Shown one piece after another: positions 40,256-50,931 of a stretch of DNA of 64,000 nt. Numbering within the stretch: position 1 is the stretch's first letter; every line of letters starts with the position of its first letter. The stretch covers positions 13,601,229 to 13,665,228 of the forward strand of contig OX637356.1 in assembly GCA_951799405.1 (NCBI GenBank), written 5' to 3'. The notes under the pieces were generated by a model. It ran no database searches and was not told the origin of the DNA. It saw only the letters and a program-made list of their open reading frames with translations. A program made the position numbers and the translations under genes. Source of the DNA: Agapetus fuscipes. Lineage: Eukaryota; Arthropoda; Insecta; Trichoptera; Glossosomatidae.

Positions 40256-43102
40256 ATGTCAATTTTTTATCAAAACGTCAGAGGACTAAGAACGAAAACC
40301 AATGAAATTTATATAGAAACTCTTAATGAAGATTATGATATTATTTGCTTAACTGAAACCTGGCTACACAAAGACATAACTAACGAGGAATTATTCGATG
40401 ACAGATATATTGTTTTTAGACGGGACCGTGAAGATACAGATTTTTCAAGTAGATCAATGGGCGGCGGAGTTCTGGTTGCGGTTAAAAAGAATCTCAATGT
40501 TAGAACTAGGCGTGAATGGCGCTCTGGGATGGAAGATCTATGGCTAACAATAAGGAATAGTGATGGTCGCCCTGACATTAACATATGTGTTGTCTATATC
40601 CCTCCAGACGCTAAAACCGACCAGCTCCACAACCATCTAAATAAATGCAGTGAGATTTGCCTTGACTCTCCACCAGGAACCACAAATATAATATTAGGAG
40701 ATTATAACTTACCATCTATTGTCTGGTCACCTTACTCTGATGATTATCTGAATATTACCTCTAAGAGTGGTGCGAAGGCTCAGCTTCTGGAGGACATGTT
40801 GTCTCTGACCGATTTCAAGCAGTTCAATTCAGTATACAATAGTATTAATTCTGGTATATTAGACCTTGTTCTCTCCAATGCTCCAATGAAGGTGTCTTCG
40901 ACCGTAGGATTGGTGCGGGCGGACGGTTATCACCCTCCATTGGTCGTGAGTATTGCTCCTTCTCTTGTCCCGATTGGTCTGAGCTGCAATGCTGAGCGTG
41001 TTCGTTATAATTTTCGCAAAACCAACTTTACGTCGTGTAAGATGGAACTCTCCGAGATCGATTGGTCGTTCCTCGAAGATCTTGATGTTAACGATGCTCT
41101 GCAGCTTTTTTACAACTCAGTTTGGCGAGTAATTGAACATCATACCCCAAAAATGAGACCTAAGTCTCACAAATACCCTTCATGGTACAGTGCTTCCCTT
41201 ATCCATATGATTAGGGTAAAAGACAAAGTTCACAAAAGATTTAAAATATATGGTAACAAAACGGATAAGAAGGCCTTTGCTGTCTTGCGAAATAGGGTGA
41301 AGAAGTCAATTAAAAATTGTCACAAATCATATGTAGCCTCCATCGAGGCCTCGCTCAAGCACTCCGCTAAACCCTTTTGGAGTTATGTAAACTCACACAA
41401 ACACTCAAGTTCCATACCACGGGAGGTGAGTTACGAAGGAGTCACAGCTAATGGTGGTGAGGGTGTCAGCAATTTATTTGCAGAATTCTTTTCTTCTGTC
41501 TTTGTCGACTCCTCTATAATTGACGAACACTTAGAAAACTCCTCTTTTGTATCTCACCTTTCTCTTTGTCGCTTGTCTCTAAGTAAGTACGAAATATTAA
41601 AAATTATCAATAGTTTAGATATTAACAAGGGCATTGGAAGTGACGATATACCGAATTTATTTGTAAAGGAATGCGCTGACGAATTGATTGATCCTTTGTT
41701 TACTATTTTTCAGCGATCGCTTGACAGCGGTGTCTTTCCGGTTTTGTGGAAGGTCTCGAGAATTGTTCCTATTTTTAAATCCGGCAACAGAGCGGACGTA
41801 AAAAACTATAGGCCCATCAGTCTATTGCCTGTCTTCTCGAAAATTTTCGAGAAAGTCGTGTACGCGTACGTCTATCACCACGTCGGTCCGCTGCTAGACA
41901 AAAACCAGCATGGTTTCGTCTCCAAAAAATCCACGAATACCAATCTGATGGAGTTCGTGAACTACCTGAGCGAAAGTCTTGATTCCAGGGTCCAGGTGGA
42001 CGCTATCTATACCGATCTCAGCAAGGCGTTTGACCGGGTTGATCACAGTATTCTTCTGAGGAAATTGCATGGGATGGGCATTGGGCGTGGTTTGCTAAAC
42101 TGGTTCAGCTCTTATCTTAGTGACAGGGTGCAGTATGTCTCTGTAGGAGGACACGACTCTGGTCCAATGGTGGTCACCTCTGGTGTGCCACAGGGTTCGC
42201 ACTTGGGTCCCCTATTGTTTTTAATATTTATGAATGATCTTGGCGCGAATCTCGCTTGCAGTTATCTGATGTACGCTGACGACCTAAAATTATTCATTCA
42301 GGTAAAAGACATGGGCGACTGCCATAAATTGCAGACTGACTTGAGTGCTTTGACTGCTTGGTGCTCTACTAACAACATGCTGTTGAATACAAGTAAGTGT
42401 TATTCTATCACGTTCACCCGTAATAGAAAGGTTACAAAATATGACTATAAAATCAACAGCGTGTGCATTGACAGGGTCACCGCGATCAAGGACTTAGGCA
42501 TCACTCTCGATGCAGAACTTACGTTTAGGAAACATTACGAAATCATTACACAGAAATCATATAGGACTCTGGGTTTCATCTTCAAAATTACGAAACCATT
42601 CAAAAACCCAAGTAGCCTGATAGCATTGTATTACTCATTAGTCCGTAGCATACTCGAGTACCAGTCCTTTATATGGTCACCCCACTATGCCGTTCATAAA
42701 GATAACATTGAACGTGTTCAAAAGTGTTTCACGAGGGTACTCTCTTACAGAGCAGGTTTAGGAAGGGGAAAAGCTTACCCTGAGCGACTTCGTCACTTTA
42801 AGATGGATACGTTGTATGATAGGCGCAATATTGCTGAACTTGTATATCTTTGTAAGCTCATACGTGGAGATTTGCACACAACAGATATTGAAAGTTTGCA
42901 TTTTCATGGAAATGTACGATTAAGAAATAGCGAAACGTTTAGAATCAGGAAATACAATTCCAACGTTGGTCATTTTCGACCTATTGATCGAATGATGAGG
43001 TCCTACAATGCTTTAGAGAGAGTTCTTCCCGATATTGATATATTTTCCAGTTCAATTGAATCACTTAAAACTGCGATAAAGGGTAATTTTTGTCGAGATT
43101 GA
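40256..43102 (+). CDS. LINE ORF2: endonuclease-reverse transcriptase, full-length frame
   Basis: Open from 40103 to the TGA at 43100-43102 (999 codons); the best start is ATG at 40256 (MSIFYQNVRGL), because the 51 upstream codons lack family features. Using numbering from 40103: the endonuclease domain runs about 52-300 with QNVRGL (N58), TETW (E85), GDYNLP (D200, N202), LDLVLS and DGYHPP; the reverse transcriptase about 500-790 with RIVPIFKSG, NYRPISLLPV, TDLSKAFDRVDH (D638), GVPQGSHLGPLLFLIFMNDL and YADD (724-727); then a thumb region with LEYQSFIWSP. All catalytic residues that can be judged are present, and there is no frameshift or stop. Function: nicks target DNA and copies the element RNA in place. 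It could be a live source if ORF1 is supplied elsewhere. Confidence 0.9.
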   Translation: MSIFYQNVRGLRTKTNEIYIETLNEDYDIICLTETWLHKDITNEELFDDRYIVFRRDREDTDFSSRSMGGGVLVAVKKNLNVRTRREWRSGMEDLWLTIRNSDGRPDINICVVYIPPDAKTDQLHNHLNKCSEICLDSPPGTTNIILGDYNLPSIVWSPYSDDYLNITSKSGAKAQLLEDMLSLTDFKQFNSVYNSINSGILDLVLSNAPMKVSSTVGLVRADGYHPPLVVSIAPSLVPIGLSCNAERVRYNFRKTNFTSCKMELSEIDWSFLEDLDVNDALQLFYNSVWRVIEHHTPKMRPKSHKYPSWYSASLIHMIRVKDKVHKRFKIYGNKTDKKAFAVLRNRVKKSIKNCHKSYVASIEASLKHSAKPFWSYVNSHKHSSSIPREVSYEGVTANGGEGVSNLFAEFFSSVFVDSSIIDEHLENSSFVSHLSLCRLSLSKYEILKIINSLDINKGIGSDDIPNLFVKECADELIDPLFTIFQRSLDSGVFPVLWKVSRIVPIFKSGNRADVKNYRPISLLPVFSKIFEKVVYAYVYHHVGPLLDKNQHGFVSKKSTNTNLMEFVNYLSESLDSRVQVDAIYTDLSKAFDRVDHSILLRKLHGMGIGRGLLNWFSSYLSDRVQYVSVGGHDSGPMVVTSGVPQGSHLGPLLFLIFMNDLGANLACSYLMYADDLKLFIQVKDMGDCHKLQTDLSALTAWCSTNNMLLNTSKCYSITFTRNRKVTKYDYKINSVCIDRVTAIKDLGITLDAELTFRKHYEIITQKSYRTLGFIFKITKPFKNPSSLIALYYSLVRSILEYQSFIWSPHYAVHKDNIERVQKCFTRVLSYRAGLGRGKAYPERLRHFKMDTLYDRRNIAELVYLCKLIRGDLHTTDIESLHFHGNVRLRNSETFRIRKYNSNVGHFRPIDRMMRSYNALERVLPDIDIFSSSIESLKTAIKGNFCRD

Positions 43103-43632
43103 TAATTTTAAATTTATATTATATCCTGTTAATGAATCATACCAAAGCTAATCTTTAAACAACCCTAAATCATGGTTTGAATATTCTATTCTATTCTATT
43201 TTTGTTTATATTTGTAAACAATTTTCATGTATGTTTTTATTTCTGTTTGCATGGCTGACATCGTGTTCAGTATTCTTATTTTTATTTATTAAATGCCTGA
43301 AATTTCAACGCAAGCATTTTATAGACATTGCCAGTGACGTTTTATGAATCTGATGCATTGTGCGTGTGTGCGTTGGTTATCGCTGTACAGCATTGTATGC
43401 TGTAAATGTGCGTTGAAGCTCAGCGCCCCGGCATAGTGTATTTACCTATTCCAACTCATAATACCTACTCCCGCTAATTAATTATTGTTAATATAAGATT
43501 ATGCGATAGGCACCTATTATTGGAGCATTGGAGATACTTATGTATTTGTATTATTGTGTTTTTTTTGTGTATGTGCTACTCCTTTGTTCTGTTGGTGTCT
43601 TTAAGAATAAATAAATAAATAAATAAATAAAT
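43103..43632 (+). other. LINE 3' UTR and AAAT tail
   Basis: Non-coding 530 bases after the LINE stop, with TATTCTATTCTATT at 43184-43200 and six or so AAAT units at the end. The short-repeat tail, rather than poly-A, is typical for many insect LINEs. Confidence 0.65.
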
Positions 43633-43657
43633 TACCACTAGACTACGGACCGGTGAA
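43633..43657 (-). repeat. SINE-A head scrap (minus)
   Basis: TTACCACTAGACTACGGACC + GGT is the reverse complement of the SINE-A 5' end. The rest of that SINE is not found on the other side of the LINE. Confidence 0.55.
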
Positions 43658-43689
43658 ATTTTCATTTTGCGGTAGGTACACAATGCCAT

Positions 43690-44412
43690 ATTGATACCGA
43701 CATTGATGTGTGGAAGTGGGGCGTAGACAGTTAATGAGTAAAGTATCTACGTATGGTTGAAATGGCTTACTCGAGAGCAATGACTGGTAAGACACTGAAT
43801 GATAGAGTTCCCAATGACTGGGTTATAAACGTGTGTGGTATAAAAGATAATATGAGAATGAAAGTACAAAATACCACAATGAGATGGTTCGGACATCTTA
43901 AAAGAATGGATGATGAACGGCTAACGAAGAAAGTATACAGAGGAAATATAAGAGGACAACGTGGAAGGGAAAGACCGAGGAAGAAATGGATAAACCAAAT
44001 AGGTGAGATTGCAAAAGACTGGAACTTGCAGAGTGCGAATGAGAGAAGAGTATGTATGAGGAACGTGATGAATTTTGAAGAGATGAAAGAGATTTAGGTA
44101 TTGAAAAAAACACAACATAAACAACATGACATTTCTAGACCATATAGTTATAATGCTGACGAAAGGGTGCAACAAAAGGAATATAAATCAATATTTTATA
44201 CACAACAAAAATCAAAACACAATATTAGTATTACTCTTTCATTCAAAATGTAATTTGTTGTGTTTATTCCTTTACTTATAGGTTGGTATGCGGCTGACCT
44301 CCAACGGTGTAGAAAATTGTTCACTTGCCAATGTCACCCCTGTTTCAGGGAAGGTCGGCAAGAGTTGCAGGGTGTATGTCCATTTGAGATTTGGTTTTTA
44401 TGTTGTGGGTTC
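43690..44412 (+). mobile_element. LINE-X copy, ORF C-terminus and 3' UTR part
   Basis: ARAMTGKTLNDRVPNDWV-like, MRWFGHLKRMDDERLTKKVY, GRERPRKKWINQIGEIAKDW and RRVCMRNVMNFEEMKEI in one open frame (43753-44097), then the 3' UTR from 44259, cut at about 44412. It diverges from 59333-60046, so it is an older subfamily. Confidence 0.75.
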
Positions 44413-46231
44413 TGTAAAGATCTGACTCCATCTATATTCGTTTATACATCCGTAATTCTATACAAAGTATAATATATCTTTCTATGGTACTTAAAAACTT
44501 GGAACAAAAAAAGGTACCCTCATAAAAAAACCTTGAGCTGTCCTTTGACAACTCCATTGCTGGGTTGAATTCAGTTTCGATCTGTTTCCCGGGAGTGACG
44601 CGTCTCTTCTAGCTAAAATCCTGAAAATTGCTGTTTAATATTTGATTTGTGGGTGTTTGTGTGAGGATGGAGCTGATAATGGACCTGAGATGCTGCCGGG
44701 AGAAAATAATTACTTAAGCTGATTGCACTAAAAATAACTAATGTCGCGACATTAATACAAACTTAAAACCAGTGGCGTGTTCCTGTCCGTGAGTAAAGCG
44801 GTTTGCACAATTATTTTTCTACCATTCGAATTTCGATTGGTTAAGGCATTATTTATGGGGATGTGGAAAGGTCTTTCGTAGTCTGTGCTTCGGGTCTTCC
44901 ACCCATATCGGGTTTTCCCGATATTGAGGTGCACCAGGAACAGGTTATGGGGTAGATATTTCCACAAATATTGTTTTGCCAGGTTTTCTTTATTTTGGCA
45001 TCTGTCTCGGGTCTACTTGGCCGGACTTGCTGAGCATCAGACGGTGCCATGATATTGCGAATTTTGGTAGAATGATGGGGTAAATTAGAAGCTGTCTCCT
45101 CTAACAAAAGCAGCTTGGAATAGAGTATGGAGTAGGCGCGCGTTAAGTTTTGGTAACGGGAATGCTGAAATATCCGACCCAGTGGGGTAACACTTAGTCG
45201 AAGCTGGTGACAAGACTTCCTTTCCTTTTGCCAAAAATTAGCGTGCTAAAGTCCTGTGACGTTTCTTTGGTGAAGAAGGGGAGCGTTGAGCTTGTAATTC
45301 GATCGAATAACCCTACTCCAGAGGTCGCAAGTCCACTGGCTTCTCCATTGGAGCTAGCAGGCAGATTTTCTACTTAGAGGTGGGATTTTAATTAAAATAA
45401 TTATGGGGTGGGTGGAGGTAGATTTTGCATATTATTATAAATATATAATACGTAATACATTTAGGCGCTATGTAATTTATTCATATTGTTATTATATTAT
45501 TATTCTGTAAATTTATGTAATCTGTCAAATAAAAAGACTAACAAAATTAACACATCAAGAAACTTTTCGCGATCTGCGTCCCCCCTTTTTTCCTTGTTCC
45601 TCATTTTGTATACGCCTTTGAATACGTTGACTGCCGTGTATCTTTTATACGCCGTGACCTTACCAGAGCGGGTTCTAGTAATTTCACAGAAAACAAAATC
45701 CCATTGAAAACGAAAGTCACTTGTTTTAAAATCGGTTTTAATATCATATAGTCATTTTGCATTATACGTAACTTAAATCTCGTAAGCTTTTTAATTATAA
45801 TTTTGAATTTACAATTTAGTTAGAAAATGCGTATGTTCCACACCAAACGATAACGAATTTGGGTTTGCCACTAAAGTAGATTTTGAAACGGTAAAACAAA
45901 AAAATAACACAACGTTCTGTTTCATTATCTTCCACACGACGAGGAGTCCTAACCTTAGCTAGACGATCACACAATTGGCCAAAACTACGACGATCCTCAG
46001 AGGAGGCAACGAGGGAACTTTCTGCACCCACAAGATCTCTGATCTTTCCTCATCAACCAGGAGTTCATCATTCACCAGGAATCTTCAACAATCTCTCTGA
46101 GAGGGAAGATCTCACCAATTGGAATCATCTGGAGAACCTTGGATGCAGGAGCACGGCCTTTGGCTTGCCTGTACTATAATATCCTTATTCGGTCTTCTCC
46201 AAGATCTCCCCATTTTTACTTCGCCAGGGGG
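44413..46231. other. 1.8 kb unassigned
   Basis: No clear repeat family. On minus, 45107-44853 is open for 84 codons (IMAPSDAQQVRPSRPETDAK, then CSWCTSISGKPDMGGRPEAQ), which looks like a decayed mobile-element frame but cannot be placed. 45930-46160 is GC-richer and unassigned. Confidence 0.3.
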
Positions 46232-46401
46232 GGGAAGTCTACAGTTCACATGAGGCATGTGCAAACGCGAACTTGTACGTGTCTGGTTGTGAAAATGCAT
46301 GTAATGTGAATCTCCAATGTATCATATCTTTGCAACTTAGATCAGATTGGGATGTACCGACCACCTCTAGTGGAACGGCGTCAGGATACAGTAACAGTAA
46401 C
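46232..46401 (+). repeat. LINE-X 3' end followed by LINE-Y 3' end
   Basis: LINE-X distal UTR and tail (CACATGAGGCATGTGCAAAC ... GCAACTTAGATCAGATTG) to about 46350, then GACCACCTCTAGTGGAACGG and CAGTAACAGTAAC, a LINE-Y end. Confidence 0.6.
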
Positions 46402-46557
46402 AACGCTCGCTGCTTTGAGACGAGAGAGCCTTTGTATTCTGCGAGCAACACCATTCTTCCCTAGATGACCTGGACCCGCTATATGCGGCGCTAAGCCTTC
46501 ATTTTGTCTTCATGTTTTATGCAGTGCAATTGCTGAAATGTATTTCTGCTTTATGGT

Positions 46558-47182
46558 GTATCGAGTAGAGAAGGGCAAATAATAACAAAAATATCGATAA
46601 ATTTCCACTCGATATTTAAAAACACTATCGAAAAAGTGGAAAGGGAAGACCGAGGAAAGCTTCGCTGAATTTGATTGTACAATTGTGAAAGAATGAGATA
46701 TTCAAAGGGAATGTTAGAGAAGGAAATGAATGAAAAAGTTGATGAATATGAATGAAAGGAAAGAAGTATGCAAAGATAGGAAAAATGGATACAAATCTGT
46801 AGAGGCTCTGGCCACCACTAACGGAATGGCGACAAAGTCACAGCTACAGTAAAGTTATCAAAATAGTATATCGAGGAACAAATATTGAAATTTCGATACA
46901 ATACCTAAGAATATCTACATTTCCAATAAATTATTTATCGCCGGTGGGTAATGTCTCAAAATTTCGAAAGTATCGTCTAACGAAATCCGTATCCGGGAAA
47001 AAGTGAGGGGAGCAGAAACGCATTGAAAAAAAAAATCGTTGTTGATACCTCAAAAAGTTAAATATCGACCTCTAATATTTTTAATATCGATATTACAAAA
47101 AGACACAAAAGAAAAAGAACACAAAAAGAATATCGATGTTTTTTATATATATCGATATATTTTGCCCATCCCTAGTATCGAG
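46558..47182. mobile_element. hAT-type MITE (46566-47174) with 8-bp target duplication
   Basis: Termini TAGAGAAGGGCAAAT (left) and the complement of TAGGGATGGGCAAAA (right), flanked by a perfect GTATCGAG duplication (46558-46565, 47175-47182). Many ATCGAT/TATCGA words lie inside. 8-bp duplications and TAGNGNTGGGCAAA-like ends are characteristic of the hAT superfamily. No transposase; a LINE-Y fragment is nested within. Confidence 0.85.
46637..46856 (+). mobile_element. LINE-Y 3' portion nested in hAT MITE
   Basis: GGAAAGGGAAGACCGAGGAA (GKGRPRK-like), GAAAGAATGAGATATTCAAA, GTATGCAAAGATAGG and AGAGGCTCTGGCCACCACTA, ending CACAGCTACAG. Several frame breaks. Confidence 0.65.
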
Positions 47183-47383
47183 AACACAAAAGATGTACGC
47201 GCCGACCATCTCAAGCGAAAATGTAAAGAAAAAATATATTATATCGTACGCGCTCACATAATACGTGTATGATAGGCATAGACCAACAAAAGTGAACGTG
47301 GTGGAAATTGGAACTACAGCTGCCATCTTGTAAAACTTCGTTTTTTACAGTTCAGTGTGAAGTTCACTGAGTTTTCATAGTAT
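47183..47383. other. Unassigned spacer
   Basis: No feature supported. Confidence 0.3.
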
Positions 47384-47817
47384 TGTAATGTAAATAGTAG
47401 ATAAATAAAGGTGTACATCGTAGGTAGTAATAGTTATTATAGCATTATGTCAAAAGTAAATTAATATAGGTGTACACCGTAGGTAGCAATAATTATAGAC
47501 CTAAGAAATCTAGAAATTAAAAGCCCCTTTTGTAGTCTTGAACTTGGTAGAATGTTCGCGAATGTGCTGGCAAAATTAGTCACTGGAAAGTTTTGACTGT
47601 GAAGTATATAAGGCGTAGAATTGAGTGCGCTAAGCCAGTGAGATAGTTGCCTTTGATTTGAAGAGTATAAGCGATACTAAACTGTGAAAATAGATTTGTG
47701 TAACCAAAAATGTTAAAAATAAATAGAAATTGTAAAAATAAATTAAGTGAAAATAAAGATCCTGAAAGAAGACCTCTATGTTTTAATTTAGAGACTTTTC
47801 GAACCAAAAACATTACA
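47384..47817 (+). mobile_element. Solo LTR (copy 2), 4-bp target duplication
   Basis: TGTAATG ... ATTACA with GTAT on both sides (47380-47383, 47818-47821). TATATAAGGC at 47605. High similarity to 9031-9460 over the full length, with different flanks and duplications, so two independent insertions. Confidence 0.85.
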
Positions 47818-47897
47818 GTATTTAAGAAGTACTTTCATCGCAACAGCGCCCTGTCTCAACTATTATGTATGCACCTTCAGTTGAAGTCTTATGAGTC

Positions 47898-48032
47898 TTG
47901 ACTTATAGTTTGGTATGAGGCTGACCAACCATACTGGTTCAACTGGTGCAAACTGGTTCAAATGAACATAAGCCCTGCAACTCTTGCCAACCTTTCCTGA
48001 AACAGGGGTGACGTTGGCAAAGTGAACGATTT
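47898..48032. repeat. Head-to-head LINE-X fragments
   Basis: 47898-47938 (+; TTGACTTATAGTTTGGTATG) and about 47960-48032 (-; TGAACATAAGCCCTGCAACT, CCTGAAACAGGGG) with about 20 bases of repeated ACTGGTTCAA between. Confidence 0.6.
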
Positions 48033-48169
48033 ACCCAATCATAATCAATTTAAAAATATGAAATTATTTTTTTCTTTTATATGACTTGATTCTCAACGAG
48101 AAATAATTCTGTAAGAGCAATTCAAGAGTGGCTTAATCTCAAACAGAAGAGGATGATATTGCGTCCTCC

Positions 48170-48332
48170 CAGTGATTGTTTGGCTTATCTGCCATTTGAT
48201 CAAAGATGACCTTTGAATGAAATTGTCACGATAAGGTGAGAGTTGTTTTAAATATTTTTAAAATCCATTTCCTGTTTTCATAAGACACATTGGTCCAGTA
48301 CACATACAAACATTGCTCATGTGAAATTACCT
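48170..48332 (-). mobile_element. MITE-B variant fragment (minus)
   Basis: TGCCATTTGATCAAAGATGA then TTCATAAGACACATTGGTCC and ACATTGCTCATGTGAAATT; one end missing. Confidence 0.65.
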
Positions 48333-48337
48333 CTGAG

Positions 48338-48551
48338 GTATTTTTTGACTTATAGAGGCTGACCCCCCATACTGTCAAAAATAGTGCACTTTGCCAATGC
48401 CAGCCCTGTATCAGGGAAGGTCGGAAAAAGTTGAAGGATTTATGTTCATTTGAGGCTTGGATTAAATTTGTAAGTAGGTACACATTCAGCATTTGTAAGC
48501 GCGAACTACACGTGTTTGTTCATGGGCATGCATTTGATATGAGCTTTAAAA
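48338..48551 (+). repeat. LINE-X 3' UTR copy
   Basis: TTTTGACTTATAGAGGCTGA start (small deletion), CCCTGTATCAGGG hairpin variant as at 14813, truncated at GAGCTTTAAA where SINE-B begins. Confidence 0.7.
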
Positions 48552-48797
48552 ACGCAACACAATTAAACTTCACATACAGTGTAACTTCTTGTCGCGTTAT
48601 TCCTTTTTGGGTTTCGCACGTGGCTGGCGAGTGAAACTCATTGCGTGTGAAGGCTGAGTAAACCTTGCCGGTATTTTATTTGGGACTTAAAATATACACC
48701 AAAACGGGAAATTATTTCTGGCACCCTCGTTGGAATTCGAGCCCGAGCTTACGGCATGGAATGCAAGCATTCTACCAACTGAGATATCAAACGGACC
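48552..48797 (-). repeat. SINE-B (minus)
   Basis: AACGCAACACAATTAAACTT to CTACCAACTGAGATATC, with an internal deletion of the ACTTCAACTGAAGTGG part. Confidence 0.7.
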
Positions 48798-49205
48798 TTT
48801 AGATTTAACTTAGACAACTTAGATTAACTAAGAGGACAGCTTAGATTATAGAGGGGCATAAGACAAACAAGCATTAAGCGAGCGATTGGTTGTGTGCGAG
48901 GTTTGGCCGGACCATCAGTTCCTCTTGCCAAGGTTTCCCGGAAGCTCCTCGTCTGCAGCAGCTGTATAAGGAGTACCTACACATTCCTTCTGTGGAGTTT
49001 CAGACTTATTCTCGATAAAAAGAATACCATACATGCATTAGCTGCATTCTTTGTGAAAAGAATGGACTTGAGTGAGCGGTATAAAGTGCTTTTAAGTTGG
49101 AAATGAGAACAGAAATTTTTTGAAACGGTTCTGTAAAATAAATGTGCTGTTTTTAAAGGTTTTTCATGATTCTATTATTTTGTGATACTGTGGGTTTTGT
49201 AACGA
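48798..49205. other. Unique stretch
   Basis: Starts with TTAGATT-rich sequence (48802-48860) that may be LINE-X tail debris; otherwise nothing recognised. Confidence 0.35.
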
Positions 49206-49248
49206 ATGAAAATGCAACTAAGCTGCACATATAGTGCACCTTTATATT
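49206..49248 (-). repeat. SINE-B end scrap (minus)
   Basis: AATGCAACTAAGCTGCACAT then ATAGTGCACC. Confidence 0.45.
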
Positions 49249-49267
49249 GCTTTGTTCTTGGAAGACC

Positions 49268-49560
49268 GGTTCGTAGTCCAGTGGCAACACTTCAGACTCG
49301 TAAATAGAAGGTTGTGGGTTCGAATCCCGGCGGAGCACAAAAAAATACCATTTACATTTTCAAAATTTGCTCTTCGCTGGGTTGAAAAATTCATAAACCT
49401 TTACCAACGACTTCTCATCAAAAGGTCCATCCAACCTTACAGCAACTAGGTCTTACTTGAAAATTGGCGCTTTCTACAGCGACGATCAAACTAGCACATG
49501 GCTCTTGAGGTGTGATACACACAAAAACAGCGCTCACCAAATAACCAGCTTAATTTAATT
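49268..49560 (+). repeat. SINE-A1, full length
   Basis: GGTTCGTAGTCCAGTGGCAA, GGGTTCGAATCCCGGCGG, body, and A1 end CTCTTGAGGTGTGATACACA and AAATAACCAGCTTAATTTAA. Confidence 0.85.
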
Positions 49561-50424
49561 TTAATTTTAAGAGTTGCATGTGATGGAGACCGAGCCCTAG
49601 ACCTTTAGCATGGAATGCAAGTATTCTACTAACTAAAGTTTTGCCATATTAGATAGATTTTTATGAATTAAATAATAATATAATTCATTAAAAACAGAAT
49701 ACGTCATACGATCCTGTCGGGATTCAAACTGGTGGCAATTTTTATTTCAAAATACTTCTGTAATCGTCACTGCTTTATCTGGTGATCTATAGTGGTGATC
49801 CATAGTCTTCCAAGGTACAAAGCAAATATTTAAAAAAATGCTAAAAGAGCATTTTCATTTTTTTAACAAAAAAACAATTTTTCTAAGGTCGAACATAAGC
49901 TTGTTATGAAGTAATGCCCCACGTTTTCAATGTCGCTGCCAGCAATATCTCAAGGCTCACCTTGACTCGTTATACGTCCATTCTTCATCAGTTTATCAAT
50001 ACCAGACTTCAGTTCCACTTCAGTATTTCATAGTTCCCGCTCAAGTTGAGCGGGGTCGTATACCTAAAACGTGAAGTGACGTAAATCAAAATATGCACCA
50101 CAGATACTTGACCGGAAGCTTATATACAAGGTGGACAAGAAAATATCAAATAATTTATATTTTTAATACTAACATCAACAATTGCCCTCTATTCGTTCAT
50201 TTTTTTAAAATTTTGAAAACATTTAAATTTTATAGTAAATTTACCCAACCTTCAATATGGATAATAAAAATTGTGTTTCCACTGCAAGAAAGAAACAAAA
50301 CATTTGTAACATTTAAAGGAAAATAGTAGTCTGTGTAGTTTTCTTTACGATTGAAAATTTTTAAGTAAATAAAATCAGTCGCATTTTGCTCATTGAGAAA
50401 ATTGGAGTCCCACATATCACAACC
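49561..50424. other. Mostly unique stretch
   Basis: 49585-49640 is a degraded SINE-B head (minus; TAGCATGGAATGCAAGTATT). The rest has no supported gene; short frames at 50093-50415 are AT-rich. Confidence 0.35.
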
Positions 50425-50428
50425 TAAT

Positions 50429-50682
50429 CGCTGCCTAAGTTCTTGTTTATCGTATACGCCATTGAGAAAATTTTACATGAGCAATGTTCGCATGTGTACT
50501 GGACTAATGTGTCTTATGAAAACAAGAAATTTATTTAAAAAATATTTAAAAGAACTCTCACATTATCAAGTTTTACGGTTTTTCTTAGCTCAGATTGTGT
50601 AGAATTTGATTCTTAAGACAACTGCATGAATAAGTCTTATTCAACAAGATTGGCGTATACAATAAACAAGAACTGGAGGAGC
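50429..50682 (+). mobile_element. MITE-B, complete, TAAT target duplication
   Basis: 254 bp; CGCTGCCTAAGTTCTTGTTT at the left, AAACAAGAACTGGAGGAGCG at the right, TAAT at 50425-50428 and 50683-50686. 50697-50725 beyond it (ATCACGGCTAGATAGCCCAT) resembles the end of the insertion at 11321. Confidence 0.75.
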
Positions 50683-50842
50683 GTAATATCCATTAGATCA
50701 CGGCTAGATAGCCCATTTTTCTTGCAACAAGTTACATAAACAAGGAGAGAAAATGGTCAAAATTAAATACAAAAATATTTCAATAGATTAAAATAAAAAA
50801 ACTTATTTGTTACAATTCACATGAGCTTTTATTATTTTTTAA

Positions 50843-50887
50843 ACACTACCGGTTTCGGGAGAAGCAATACCTCCCATCTTCAGGTGT
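50843..50887 (-). ncRNA. Hammerhead-ribozyme-like motif (mirror copy)
   Basis: Exact mirror image of 50932-50976 in the left arm of the inverted repeat. Confidence 0.5.
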
Positions 50888-50931
50888 AAATATAAACTAT
50901 ATTTACATTTACTTAAAATTAAATTATATTT

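Larger units (their letters stand above)
39969..43632 (+). mobile_element. Jockey/CR1-group LINE, apparently lacking ORF1
   Basis: Holds the long ORF at 40103-43102, a 3' UTR of about 500 bp and an (AAAT)n tail at 43607-43632. The sequence between the truncated SINE-B (39968) and the ORF is only about 130 bases and shows no ORF1, so the copy is probably 5'-truncated just before ORF2. It abuts a SINE-A head fragment (minus) at 43633-43657. No matching target duplication was found. Confidence 0.75.
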
